A stretch of 44,375 nt of DNA, taken from positions 1-44,375 of the forward strand of contig CAJFNJ010000012.1 in the NCBI GenBank assembly GCA_904394705.1, written 5' to 3'. The stretch comes from Avimicrobium caecorum. Its GTDB lineage: Bacteria; Bacillota; Clostridia; Oscillospirales; Ruminococcaceae. Position numbers and translations under genes: made by a program. Shown piece after piece: positions 1 through 7,564 of the stretch (position 1 is the first letter of the stretch; the number at the start of each line of letters is the position of its first letter). The notes under the pieces are model-generated. The model was not told where the DNA came from. It did no database searches and worked only from the letters and a program-made list of their open reading frames with translations.

Positions 1-5
1 AAGAG

Positions 6-82
6 TGGTAGCGGCAATTGGACTTGAACCAACGACACTTCGGGTATGAACCGAATGCTCTAGCCAGCTGAGCTATGCCGCC
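6..82 (-). tRNA. tRNA-Met (anticodon CAT), elongator type
   Basis: The minus strand folds into a complete 77-nt cloverleaf with encoded CCA. The acceptor strand GGCGGCA pairs with TGCCGCT, leaving discriminator A and CCA. The D arm is AGCTCAGCTGGCT, and the anticodon stem TTCGG/CCGAA holds loop TTCATAC with anticodon CAT (complement of bases 46-48). The T loop is GTTCAAGTC-like. The anticodon stem lacks the three G-C pairs of initiator tRNA, and the first acceptor pair is G-U as in B. subtilis elongator tRNA-Met, so elongator Met is preferred. tRNA-Ile2 (lysidine-modified CAT) is the remaining alternative. Confidence 0.93.
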
Positions 83-119
83 ATATATCACTCCACACCT
101 GATTTATCAGGCGAATTTT

Positions 120-148
120 ATTATACCGTATGAGTGGGGAGTTGTCAA
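120..148 (-). promoter_or_regulatory. Consensus sigma-A promoter of tRNA-Met
   Basis: On the minus strand there is a perfect -35 TTGACA (143-148) and a perfect -10 TATAAT (120-125) with a 17-bp spacer. The -10 is 37 bp upstream of the mature tRNA 5' end. An ideal promoter fits a stable-RNA gene. Confidence 0.9.
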
Positions 149-259
149 CCCTGTTTTTCCAAAAAGTTTCGGGATTTTTTCATTTTTTCTCCGAAATTTG
201 CATTGGCTGTGTCAGCTGATTCCGTCCGGACAGTTTCAGTTTCCCCAGTCAGGGCTGTT

Positions 260-745
260 TTATGCGTTTGTTTCGTGTGAAACAGTCCGGCACAGCTTTT
301 TCGCCATGCGGAAATTCTCGAGTTTTTCGCCATCCACCGGCACCAGCTGGGCTGCCAGTACCTGATACCCCCGCCGCTCAAAAAAGCCCCGGGCAGTACG
401 GGAAGCCTCCACCCGCAGAAGCTCCTCCCCCTGCCGCCGGGCCTCGGCTTCCAGGGCGTCACAGAGCGACGCTGCCACTCCCCGGCGCTGGCTGTCCGCT
501 GCCGTGTACAGGCAGTCCAGATGTCCGTCCGGCTCCAGATTCCCAAAGCCCAGCAGACGCCCCTCCTCCTCTGCCACCAGGGTATAGCAGTCCAGCAGAC
601 GCTCGGCGGTGATGCGCCCGGCCCGGTTCGCCCAGGCCTCCAGTTCGGCCGGGGTATAATCCCCCCGGCAGACAGTGCGGATGCTCCCGGCAAACAGCTC
701 CTGTACCGCCGGCAGATCCCCGGCCTCAAACTGTCTGAGATGCAT
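260..745 (-). CDS. GNAT family N-acetyltransferase
   Basis: This 161-residue protein has the GNAT order: an N-terminal helix-rich half, a central strand with GRLLGFGNLE, and the acetyl-CoA-binding stretch YTAADSQRRGVAASLCDALE (Q/RxxGxG/A-type). A C-terminal strand RTARGFFERRGYQVL follows, the usual GNAT ending. It resembles small YafP-like acetyltransferases; the substrate cannot be told. The start is supported by AGGAGGGGG upstream of the ATG. The gene stands alone, convergent with nothing. Its last codons (269-284) contain a parS-like palindrome, so this part of the protein may be constrained by DNA function as well as coding. Confidence 0.85.
   Translation of the reverse strand: MHLRQFEAGDLPAVQELFAGSIRTVCRGDYTPAELEAWANRAGRITAERLLDCYTLVAEEEGRLLGFGNLEPDGHLDCLYTAADSQRRGVAASLCDALEAEARRQGEELLRVEASRTARGFFERRGYQVLAAQLVPVDGEKLENFRMAKKLCRTVSHETNA
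269..284. promoter_or_regulatory. parS-like site (2 mismatches)
   Basis: TGTTTCGTGTGAAACA differs from the Bacillus-type parS TGTTNCACGTGAAACA at two central bases. It lies at the 3' end of the GNAT gene, about 24 kb from dnaA. It is the second-weakest member of the set of five in this window. Confidence 0.5.
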
Positions 746-810
746 GATGATCCCCCTCCTTTTCCTACCGCCTATTATAGCATGAAACGGAGGACTTGCG
801 AAGTGAAGAG

Positions 811-1201
811 TTTCGGTGTGCCGCTTGGCGGCATGGATTCAGAAACTCCATCTTCCAATGCAAGCGGCAGGCCGGATGGCATCTGCCGCCGTTCCTCTGT
901 GGGGGGTGAACAGGAGGGTTTCAAAGCGACAGCGGCGAAACCCTCCGCCACATAGGGGGCAAAGCCCCCTGTGGAAAAATGCGGTCACACCAGCCATGCC
1001 ATCCACCTCACCCTTGCGCCGCATTTTAGGAGGGGGGCGTTTGTGGGGGGAACCGCAGGTTCCCTACCACATTTGAGCGAAGCGGAAGTCCCGCCGCAGC
1101 GGCCGGCGTAAGCCGGGTTGTGGCCGCAGGCCACAGTGAATAACTGTGGTGTGCCGCAAAGCGGCACGGATTTTGGAAAGCCAGCAGACACAGGCTGTAC
1201 T
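811..1201. repeat. Intergenic palindrome field, copy A
   Basis: No gene is credible between 746 and 1500. This part is a string of short inverted repeats, most with three-base loops: TGCCGC-ttg-GCGGCA (819-833), a GAGGGTTT/AAACCCTC arm pair (914-945), CATAGGGGGC-aaa-GCCCCCTGTG (951-973), GGGAACC-gca-GGTTCCC (1048-1064), TGTGGCC-gca-GGCCACA (1119-1135) and GTGCCGC-aaa-GCGGCAC (1151-1167). Bases 1028-1085 recur almost exactly at 7437-7494. The open frames here have no recognisable product. Confidence 0.75.
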
Positions 1202-1486
1202 GCCCCTGCGGGGGGCAACTCTCTGGCGTTCCCGGTGAGCTGGGTCACTATGCCAGAACCCCTTTTCCTCAGCGCAATCCCCATGCAAGCGGATTCCCCA
1301 CCGTACTTCCCGGAAAAGCAAAAACACCCCAGGTTCACCGGGGTGCCCCTGCGGGAAGCAACTCTCTGGCGTCCCCGGTGAGCCGGGTCACTATGCCAGA
1401 GCCCCTTTTCCCCAGCACAGCCCCCACGCAAGCGGATTCCCCGCCGCACTTCCCGGAAAACAAAAACACACCGGATTTTCCGGGGT
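1202..1486. repeat. Tandem duplication, 143-bp unit
   Basis: Two diverged head-to-tail copies, 1202-1344 and about 1345-1486, both begin GCCCCTGCGGG and continue through CAACTCTCTGGCG and GGGTCACTATGCCAGA. Both end in a hairpin preceded by an A-rich tract, which is a terminator when read on the minus strand. A partial third relative, CCCCCTGCGGGGGAAGCAGT, is at 7168-7198. The unit sits directly behind guaB, so the terminator appears to be inside the duplicated segment. Confidence 0.8.
1316..1345 (-). terminator. Second (duplicated) terminator behind guaB
   Basis: Read on the minus strand: stem CACCCC/GGGGTG followed by TTTTTGCTTTT. It is the counterpart, one repeat unit away, of the hairpin at 1457-1488. 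Confidence 0.6.
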
Positions 1487-1488
1487 GT
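1457..1488 (-). terminator. guaB terminator
   Basis: On the minus strand an ACACC-CCGGA / TCCGG-TGTGT stem with a short A loop is followed by TTTTTGTTTT, about 90 bp after the guaB stop codon. Confidence 0.8.
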
Positions 1489-1576
1489 TCGTTTTTATGA
1501 TACCGCACAGCCGCGTGTGCAAAAGGAAGGGATCTCCTCTTTCTTTGTGCGCGAACTGCGTCCAGGCTCAGCCTGG

Positions 1577-3052
1577 TTAGAAACTTGCCGAATAATTCGG
1601 AGCTTCCTTGGTGATGTAGATGTCGTGAGGATGGCTCTCCTTCAGACCAGCACCGGTGATGCGGACGAACTGAGCCTTCTCATGCATATCGAAGATGGTG
1701 CCGCAGCCCACATAACCCATACCGGCACGCAGACCACCGATGAGCTGGAATACAGTATCGGAAACCGGGCCCTTGAAGGGTACACGACCCTCAACGCCTT
1801 CGGGAACGAGCTTCTTGTTATCCTGCTGGAAGTAACGGTCCTTGGAGCCCTGAGCCATAGCACCCAGAGAGCCCATGCCGCGGTATACCTTGAAGCTGCG
1901 TCCCTGATAGATTTCCACTTCACCGGGAGCCTCTTCACAGCCAGCCAGCAGCGAACCGAGCATTACAGTGTTGGCACCGGCAGCCAGAGCCTTGACTACA
2001 TCGCCGGAGTACTTGATACCGCCGTCAGCGATGACCGGAATGCCATACTTGGAAGCAGCACAGGCAGCGTCATAGATGGCAGTGATCTGCGGTACACCGA
2101 TACCGGCTACTACACGGGTAGTACAGATCGAACCAGGGCCGATACCTACCTTGACAGCATCCGCACCGGCTTCGATCAGAGCCACAGTAGCCTCAGCAGT
2201 AGCGACATTGCCGGCGATGAGGTCTACATTCGGGAAGGCAGCCTTTACCTTCTTGACACAGTCGATGATGCCCTTGCTGTGACCATGAGCGGAATCCAGT
2301 ACCAGCACATCCACATGGGAATTTACCAGGGCAGCGGCACGATCCAGTACATCACCCGTTACACCGATGGCAGCGGCACACAGCAGACGACCGTTCTTAT
2401 CACGGGCGGAATTGGGATACTGAACAGCCTTTTCAATATCCTTGATGGTGATGAGTCCGCGCAGATTGCCATCCGCATCCACGATGGGAAGCTTTTCAAT
2501 CTTATGAGCGGACAGGATCTTCTGGGCTTCTTCCAGAGTAGTACCGACGGGAGCAGTTACCAGATTCTCCTTGGTCATCACTTCCTTGATCTTCATATTG
2601 TAATCAGACAGGAAGCGCAGGTCACGGTTGGTGATGATGCCCACCAGCTTGCCCTTTTCACAGATCGGCACGCCGCTGATGCGATACTTGCTCATCAGTT
2701 CATCGGCATCAAAGACAAAATGCTCCGGAGAGAGATGGAACGGATCTACAATAACACCGTTCTCACTTCTCTTGACCCGATCCACTTCTTCCACCTGCTG
2801 TTCGATGCTCATATTCTTATGAATAACACCGATACCGCCTTCCCGGGCAATGGCAATCGCCATATCCGCTGTGGTAACAGTATCCATGGCAGCTGTCATG
2901 ATGGGGGTGTTGAGCTTGATATTCTTGGTCAGCCAGGTAGATACATCCACCTGATTGGGAAGTACCTCCGATGCAGCCGGAATCAGCAGAACATCGTCAA
3001 AGGTCAGACCTTCCTTGCAGAATTTCTCAGTGAAGTTGGTATTGAGCATATT
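1577..3052 (-). CDS. guaB: IMP dehydrogenase
   Basis: GuaB oxidises IMP to XMP with NAD, the committed step of GMP synthesis, in the cytoplasm. The 491-residue protein opens with KEGLTFDDVLLIP. The TIM barrel is interrupted by a CBS pair at about residues 90-210. The catalytic loop GIGPGSICTTRVVAG carries the active Cys, and the flap has GVEGRVPFKGP. Length matches bacterial IMPDH (about 488). The frame is open a little further upstream to a TTG at 3076, but GGGAGGAG lies between that TTG and the ATG at 3052, so the ATG is chosen. The gene is monocistronic, with its own promoter and terminator. Confidence 0.97.
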   Translation of the reverse strand, partial: NMLNTNFTEKFCKEGLTFDDVLLIPAASEVLPNQVDVSTWLTKNIKLNTPIMTAAMDTVTTADMAIAIAREGGIGVIHKNMSIEQQVEEVDRVKRSENGVIVDPFHLSPEHFVFDADELMSKYRISGVPICEKGKLVGIITNRDLRFLSDYNMKIKEVMTKENLVTAPVGTTLEEAQKILSAHKIEKLPIVDADGNLRGLITIKDIEKAVQYPNSARDKNGRLLCAAAIGVTGDVLDRAAALVNSHVDVLVLDSAHGHSKGIIDCVKKVKAAFPNVDLIAGNVATAEATVALIEAGADAVKVGIGPGSICTTRVVAGIGVPQITAIYDAACAASKYGIPVIADGGIKYSGDVVKALAAGANTVMLGSLLAGCEEAPGEVEIYQGRSFKVYRGMGSLGAMAQGSKDRYFQQDNKKLVPEGVEGRVPFKGPVSDTVFQLIGGLRAGMGYVGCGTIFDMHEKAQFVRITGAGLKESHPHDIYITKEAPNYSASF

Positions 3053-3219
3053 CTTGTTTCTCCTCCCGTTTCTCAATTTTTTCCTGTTTGCGGTTAATCC
3101 CTGTTTTGAAATCTATTTTTATACTCCTATGATCTGAAAGTCATATCCCGGTCTGATCCGGCTCCTGTTTTCCGTTTCTGACCAATGACCCCCAGGAAGT
3201 ACAAAAATTTATTTTTTCT

Positions 3220-3248
3220 ATTCTATCACTATTCCCCGGACAGTTCAA
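3220..3248 (-). promoter_or_regulatory. guaB promoter
   Basis: Minus-strand -35 TTGAAC (3243-3248) and -10 TAGAAT (3220-3225) are separated by 17 bp. This implies a leader of about 160 nt before the guaB ATG. No known purine riboswitch core was recognised in the leader. Confidence 0.75.
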
Positions 3249-3359
3249 GATGGTTTTCCGGCTTTCCCGCCAAAAAAACTCTCTTTTTTTATGGGAAATG
3301 AAGATTTTTTCGTTTGCTTCACCAAATTAAATTGCGAAAGTTTGCCGAAACCAGTCAAT

Positions 3360-4157
3360 TTACCGGACGGAATCCTCACTCTGTTCTGTATCGTTCAGCA
3401 CTACCTGGGCCTCAAAACACGGGCCGTCCGCACGGTGCCCGGTCACATACCAGCAGTCCTCTTCCCGGTCATGGAACAGCTGCAGCCCGAGTTCTTCCCC
3501 ATACCGGGCCTCATGCCGGAATACAATCCGGAATTCCCGGATGCCCCGGTTCACCAGCTCCTCAAAGGGCAGCACATCACACACCAGATCCCCATATACC
3601 GTATTGTTGAGATGTCCGTTCACATCCAGATGGCTGTACCGCACTGTAAAAGCCTGTTCCCCGCATTCTTCCCCGGTCACACGGAACCGGGCCGCGCCAA
3701 AGGGCTCCATGGCCTCCTCAGGCGGAATGGTGGGCAGCGGATGGGTGAACTTCTCCGGACGCAGGATCTTGCGCTCCACCGGGTCTGCCATGAACCATAC
3801 AGTATGGATCTCCGCCAGCAGTTCCCCAGGGCCGCCGTTTTCCTCGGCATAAACCCGGATCTCCCGGTTATACTGTGCTCCACGGACACTTTGCGGGGAA
3901 GTTTCCACCCAGAGCAGATCGGCGGCTGTGGGACACCGGTGAATCCGTACCCCAGCTTTGGAGAGCAGAAAGACAATCCCCTCCTGATACAGCCGGTCAT
4001 ACGGGAGTCCCAGATGTTCCAGATGTTCTCCGGCAGCCCGTTCCATCACTTTCAGCAGCCAGGACAGTTTCATCTTGCCGCTGAGATCACACTGATAATA
4101 GGGCACCTCGGTGGTAAAGCAATAGGTATATGGATTTTTCATCTGCGGTTCAATCAT
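3360..4157 (-). CDS. Acyl-ACP thioesterase (double hot-dog)
   Basis: This 265-residue protein of the FatA/acyl-ACP thioesterase family would release free fatty acids from acyl carrier protein. The N-terminal hot-dog has YQCDLSGKMKLSWLLKVMERAAGEHL, and the second has YSHLDVNGHLNNTVYGD, which supplies the Asn/His-type active-site region of the family. A further in-frame start lies at 4283, overlapping the parB stop, but the ATG at 4157 follows AAAGGAG and leaves a normal family N-terminus. The extra 42 upstream residues are Pro/Gly-rich and look untranslated. It lies behind parB after a 118-bp gap and may share its transcript. Confidence 0.88.
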   Translation of the reverse strand: MIEPQMKNPYTYCFTTEVPYYQCDLSGKMKLSWLLKVMERAAGEHLEHLGLPYDRLYQEGIVFLLSKAGVRIHRCPTAADLLWVETSPQSVRGAQYNREIRVYAEENGGPGELLAEIHTVWFMADPVERKILRPEKFTHPLPTIPPEEAMEPFGAARFRVTGEECGEQAFTVRYSHLDVNGHLNNTVYGDLVCDVLPFEELVNRGIREFRIVFRHEARYGEELGLQLFHDREEDCWYVTGHRADGPCFEAQVVLNDTEQSEDSVR

Positions 4158-4275
4158 CAGAATTTCTTCGCTCCTTTCCCCCAATTTCCAGGGTCTGTCC
4201 CCCGGTTCTGCCGGATTCGGGACGGTATGAACACAGGGAGACCCGTTACCCGGGCCCCCCTGTCCAGTTGCGTTT

Positions 4276-5139
4276 TTATTCACAGAGCTGTCGGGCCAGT
4301 TCGGTGAGATCTTCCCGGGAGAAGAAATCCACCGTCAGAGTGCCTTTTCCGTCCCGTCCCACCTTGATCTTCACCTTGCGGTGCAGACTCTCTGCCATGG
4401 CAAGTTCTGCTTCCTTCCAGAAGCTGTCCTCTCCCCAGTCGGATTTGGGCGCAGCTGCCTTGGGTGCTGTCCCGGTGACCTTACAGCCAGCTACCAGCCG
4501 TTCCGTCTCCCGCACCGACAGTCCCTCCTGACAGATACGCTCTGCCAGAGCGGGGATCATACCGGCTTCCGGCAGGCCCAGCAGAGCCCGGGCATGACCC
4601 GAACTGAGCTTTCCGTCCCGTACCAGACGGGCAGTTTCCTCAGGCAGCGCCAGCAGACGCAGGGCATTTGCCACTGCCGGACGGGATTTGCCCACCCGCT
4701 TGGCAACCTGCTCCTGGGTATATCCATGCTGCTGCATCAGTTCCTGATAGCCCATGGCTTCTTCCATGGGGTTGAGGTCACTGCGCTGGAGGTTTTCAAT
4801 GAGTGCCACTTCCATGGCGGCTGCTTCGTCCAGATCCCGGATAATCACCGGCAGTTCGGTGAGCCCGGCCATCCGGGACGCCCGCCACCGGCGTTCTCCC
4901 GCGACAATCTGATACTTCCCGTTCGGCATGGGCCGCACCAGCAAGGGCTGGAGTACCCCATGTTCCCGAATGGAATCCGCCAGTTCCGCCAAAGCTGTTT
5001 CATCAAAATCATGACGGGGCTGTCCACGATTGGGTTCAATCTCCCCGATCTTCAGAGTGGACGGGGTGATCTCATCGGTTTCATTCTCTACAAAAAGTGC
5101 TTCCAGACCTTTTCCAAGGCCGCCTTTGCGTGTTGCCAA
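4276..5139 (-). CDS. parB: ParB/Spo0J chromosome partition protein
   Basis: ParB is a CTP-dependent DNA clamp that loads at parS and recruits SMC. The 287-residue protein begins with the typical MATRKGGLGKGLEALF. The CTPase domain has GERRWRAS and ENLQRSDLNPMEEA, a helix-turn-helix follows in YTQEQVAKRVGKSRPAVANAL, and the C-terminus is a dimerisation region. It starts 8 bp after the parA stop codon, so the two are cotranscribed and probably coupled. Candidate targets in this window are the parS-like sites at 269, 6112, 8639, 10527 and 30662. Confidence 0.96.
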   Translation of the reverse strand: MATRKGGLGKGLEALFVENETDEITPSTLKIGEIEPNRGQPRHDFDETALAELADSIREHGVLQPLLVRPMPNGKYQIVAGERRWRASRMAGLTELPVIIRDLDEAAAMEVALIENLQRSDLNPMEEAMGYQELMQQHGYTQEQVAKRVGKSRPAVANALRLLALPEETARLVRDGKLSSGHARALLGLPEAGMIPALAERICQEGLSVRETERLVAGCKVTGTAPKAAAPKSDWGEDSFWKEAELAMAESLHRKVKIKVGRDGKGTLTVDFFSREDLTELARQLCE

Positions 5140-5147
5140 CTTTAACT

Positions 5148-5918
5148 TCAGCCCTTTCTGTTCTTATCCAGGATCTCCGCTGTCAAGGCTTCATATGCCT
5201 GCGATCCCCTGGAACTGCGGTCAAAATACAGCACCGGCTGTCCGAAGCTCGGCGCCTCCGAAAGCCGTACATTCCGGGGTATTACATTCTTGAATACCTT
5301 TTCCGGGAAATATTTCTTTACTTCGTCCACAACCTGCAGAGTGAGATTGAGCCGTCCGTCATACATGGTGAGCAGTACGCCTTCAATCTCGATACCGGGA
5401 TTGTAGAGCCGTTTTACCTGCCGGACGGTGGTCACCAGCTGGCTCAGACCTTCCAATGCATAGTATTCACACTGGATCGGGATAATCAGCGAATCACAGG
5501 CCGACAGCGCATTGAGGGTCACCATACCCAGCGACGGCGGACAGTCAATGAGTACAAAGTCATACTCTCCTTTGACCCGTACCAGCTCTTCCTTCAGCCG
5601 CATGACCCGATCCCGCATATCTGCCAGTTCCAGTTCCGCTGCTGCCAGTGCCATACTCGACGGAATCAGTTCCACTCCCTTGAACGGAGTGGTGAGAATG
5701 GCGTCCCGGGCACTGCACTGACCCAGCAAAACCTCGTATGTACTGCGGTCAACGGTGCGTTTCTGAATGCCGAAACCACTAGTGGCATTCCCCTGCGGGT
5801 CTGCATCCACCAGAAGCACCCGGTATCCATAATACCCGATGGAAGCCGCGATATTCACCGCCGTGGTAGTTTTACCCACGCCGCCTTTCTGATTGGCTAT
5901 GGCTATGATTTTCCCCAT
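5148..5918 (-). CDS. parA: ParA/Soj chromosome partition ATPase
   Basis: Soj is a deviant-Walker ATPase acting with ParB in segregation and regulating DnaA at the origin. The 256-residue protein has the deviant Walker A KGGVGKTTTAVN at residues 11-22, DADPQGNATSG, and the Walker B region VLIDCPPSLG. Its length is normal for the chromosomal Soj group. A GGGAG ribosome site precedes the ATG. It forms an operon with parB. The 264-bp gap from noc holds a terminator and a parS-like site, so it probably has its own promoter. Confidence 0.97.
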   Translation of the reverse strand: MGKIIAIANQKGGVGKTTTAVNIAASIGYYGYRVLLVDADPQGNATSGFGIQKRTVDRSTYEVLLGQCSARDAILTTPFKGVELIPSSMALAAAELELADMRDRVMRLKEELVRVKGEYDFVLIDCPPSLGMVTLNALSACDSLIIPIQCEYYALEGLSQLVTTVRQVKRLYNPGIEIEGVLLTMYDGRLNLTLQVVDEVKKYFPEKVFKNVIPRNVRLSEAPSFGQPVLYFDRSSRGSQAYEALTAEILDKNRKG

Positions 5919-6111
5919 CGTTTGCTTCTACTCCCAATCTATATCCAAAGTATTCGTCCGTACCTTGCCGTTTCGAAAACGGTCGATATAGATTTATTGT
6001 ACCATAAGAAGCCAGGGTTTTCAACGCCTGTCCCCGGTCAATTCCCTGGCTTTGGGGGAAAATTCACCCCTTTATGACGATTTTCCGGCTGCTGAACCGG
6101 AGTGTGTGTGA

Positions 6112-6127
6112 TGTTTCATGTGAAACA
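6112..6127. promoter_or_regulatory. parS site upstream of parA
   Basis: TGTTTCATGTGAAACA matches TGTTNCACGTGAAACA at all but one position (C8 to T). It lies between noc and parA, where parS sites are commonly found in other bacteria. Confidence 0.8.
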
Positions 6128-6143
6128 ATCGGAGAAAAACCCA

Positions 6144-6173
6144 TAAAAATGCCCCTGACACTGCTGCCAGGGG
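6144..6173 (-). terminator. noc terminator
   Basis: On the minus strand a 9-bp stem, CCCCTGGCA/TGTCAGGGG, is followed by an ATTTTTA run just past the noc stop codon. Confidence 0.8.
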
Positions 6174-6182
6174 ACAATAAGA

Positions 6183-7079
6183 TCAGCGTTTTGCCGCCAG
6201 GGGATCGCCTGCATGCCGGGCCGGGACCGGCTGACGATAGGCCTGGACTTTGGGCACCCGGATGCGGTACTCCACATATTCGCCCTCTTCCCGGCTCTCC
6301 TGTTCCACCCGGATACCGGCCTGCGCCATGGTCTGGACAGCCCGGTTGAGGGTATTGACAAACAGCCGGTAATCCCGGAGCAGGACAATGCGGGTGGCAG
6401 GCTCCTTGGGGGCGGACAGACAGTCGTCCACCAGGGCTTCGGTCTGTTCCACCGTGAGGTTCCGGCGGCGCACCTGATCCAGCACCCGGCGGAGGTCCTC
6501 CTCCCGCTCCAGCCGGAGCAGAGCCCGGGCATGGCGCTCCGAAAGCTGACCCTCCTCCACAATTTCCTGTACCCAGCCGGGCAGACGGAGCAGCCGCAGC
6601 TTATTTGCCACCGCAGGCTGGCTTTTGCCCAGACGCCGGGCTGCTTCCTGCTGGGTCATGCCGGTGGACTCGATGAGACCAGCGATGGCCCGTGCCTCCT
6701 CCATGCAGTCAAGATCCCGCCGCTGGATATTCTCCACCAGAGCCAGCACTGCCGATTCGGTGTCGGTACGGTTCTCCACAATGGCCCGGATGGTGGGCTG
6801 TCCCAGCTTCCGGACTGCCATCCACCGGCGGTGCCCGGCGATGAGCTCATAGTCGCCGTCCAGCAGCTGACGCACCAGGATGGGCTGGATCAGGCCGTTT
6901 TCCCGGATGCTCTCTGCCAGTTCCTCTAAGGCGACCGATTCATAGCTCAGCCGGGGCTGGGCGGGATTGGGCCGGATGCTCTCCACCGGAATCTCCCGGA
7001 TCACCGGAAGTTCCGGCTTTTCCGCCTGTTTTTTGCCTTTGTCCCAGAATCCGCCCCGTTCCAGCCAGCTTGTCCTCAT
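6183..7079 (-). CDS. noc: Noc-like nucleoid occlusion protein (ParB paralogue)
   Basis: This 298-residue ParB-family protein lies between rsmG and parA, the standard position of noc in Firmicutes. Noc spreads on chromosomal DNA, associates with membrane through its N-terminus, and blocks division over the nucleoid. The N-terminal stretch (MRTSWLERGGFWDKGKK) is short, basic and aromatic, fitting a membrane-targeting helix. The CTP-binding domain has ENIQRRDLDCMEEA, and a helix-turn-helix lies in MTQQEAARRLGKSQPAVANKL. The usual GERRW motif reads GHRRW, an unusual change. The frame is open upstream to 7337, but the ATG at 7079 has the family N-terminus and GGAAAGGGG before it. A diverged second ParB is the alternative. 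Confidence 0.82.
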   Translation of the reverse strand: MRTSWLERGGFWDKGKKQAEKPELPVIREIPVESIRPNPAQPRLSYESVALEELAESIRENGLIQPILVRQLLDGDYELIAGHRRWMAVRKLGQPTIRAIVENRTDTESAVLALVENIQRRDLDCMEEARAIAGLIESTGMTQQEAARRLGKSQPAVANKLRLLRLPGWVQEIVEEGQLSERHARALLRLEREEDLRRVLDQVRRRNLTVEQTEALVDDCLSAPKEPATRIVLLRDYRLFVNTLNRAVQTMAQAGIRVEQESREEGEYVEYRIRVPKVQAYRQPVPARHAGDPLAAKR

Positions 7080-7167
7080 GTCCGCTTTCCCCTTTCCTGC
7101 CGGTTTTTGTTTCCTTTTCCAGCATACCACCCTTTTTGCGAGAAATTTGCCTTTTTTTAGCCTCTGG

Positions 7168-7200
7168 CCCCCCCTGCGGGGGAAGCAGTTCTCTGGCGAC
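7168..7200. repeat. Diverged partial copy of the guaB-side repeat
   Basis: CCCCC-tgc-GGGGG followed by AAGCAGTTCTCTGGCG matches the start of both copies of the 143-bp unit at 1202 and 1345. Confidence 0.6.
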
Positions 7201-7280
7201 CCCCGAGGGTGGGGCAGGTATGCAAAGCCTTTTTGCCCTCTCACAATATCAACCCTATGGAGGCTCACTCCCGCAATATA

Positions 7281-7309
7281 TAAAAAAGCGACGGCTATGC
7301 CGTCGCTTT
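7281..7309 (-). terminator. mnmG-rsmG terminator
   Basis: On the minus strand AAAGCGACGGC/GCCGTCGCTTT forms an 11-bp stem with a 3-nt loop, followed by TTTTTTATAT. It lies about 245 bp after the rsmG stop. Confidence 0.82.
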
Positions 7310-7315
7310 CAATCG

Positions 7316-7564
7316 GTGCCGCAAAGCGGCACACCAAAACTATTCTCTCTTCACTGTTCCCTATTCACTGCGCCAAGCAGCCGCTTTCGGGCACTCAAGA
7401 AAATCAAGGAGACTTTACCATCTCCCCCTCATTAAAAGGAGGGGGGCGTTTGTGGGGGGAACCTTTGGTTCCCTACCACATTTGAGCGCAGCGGAATCCC
7501 GCCCGCAGGCGTCGGCTTGCAAAGCAAGCCGCCAGCCACTTTAAGCCAAAGGCTTAAAGTGGCT
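7316..7564. repeat. Intergenic palindrome field, copy B
   Basis: This gap contains GTGCCGC-aaa-GCGGCAC (7316-7332), GGGAACC-ttt-GGTTCCC (7457-7473), GGCTTGC-aaa-GCAAGCC (7514-7530) and the 14-bp perfect stem AGCCACTTTAAGCC-aaa-GGCTTAAAGTGGCT (7534-7564), which runs over the rsmG stop codon. Bases 7437-7494 repeat 1028-1085 with changes mainly in a hairpin loop. No gene is credible between the noc start at 7079 and the rsmG stop. Confidence 0.75.

Noticed and set aside
6..82. Initiator tRNA-fMet
   Set aside because: The anticodon stem lacks the three consecutive G-C pairs of initiator tRNAs.
985..1449. Possible small proteins in the guaB-side repeat field
   Set aside because: The frames only exist because the 143-bp unit is duplicated; the peptides repeat themselves and have no ribosome sites.
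1517..3097. A 526-codon open frame opposite guaB
   Set aside because: Antisense shadow of guaB, with composition expected from complementing a coding strand.
3053..3219. Purine or PRPP riboswitch in the guaB leader
   Set aside because: The conserved core sequences of known purine-related riboswitches were not found by eye.
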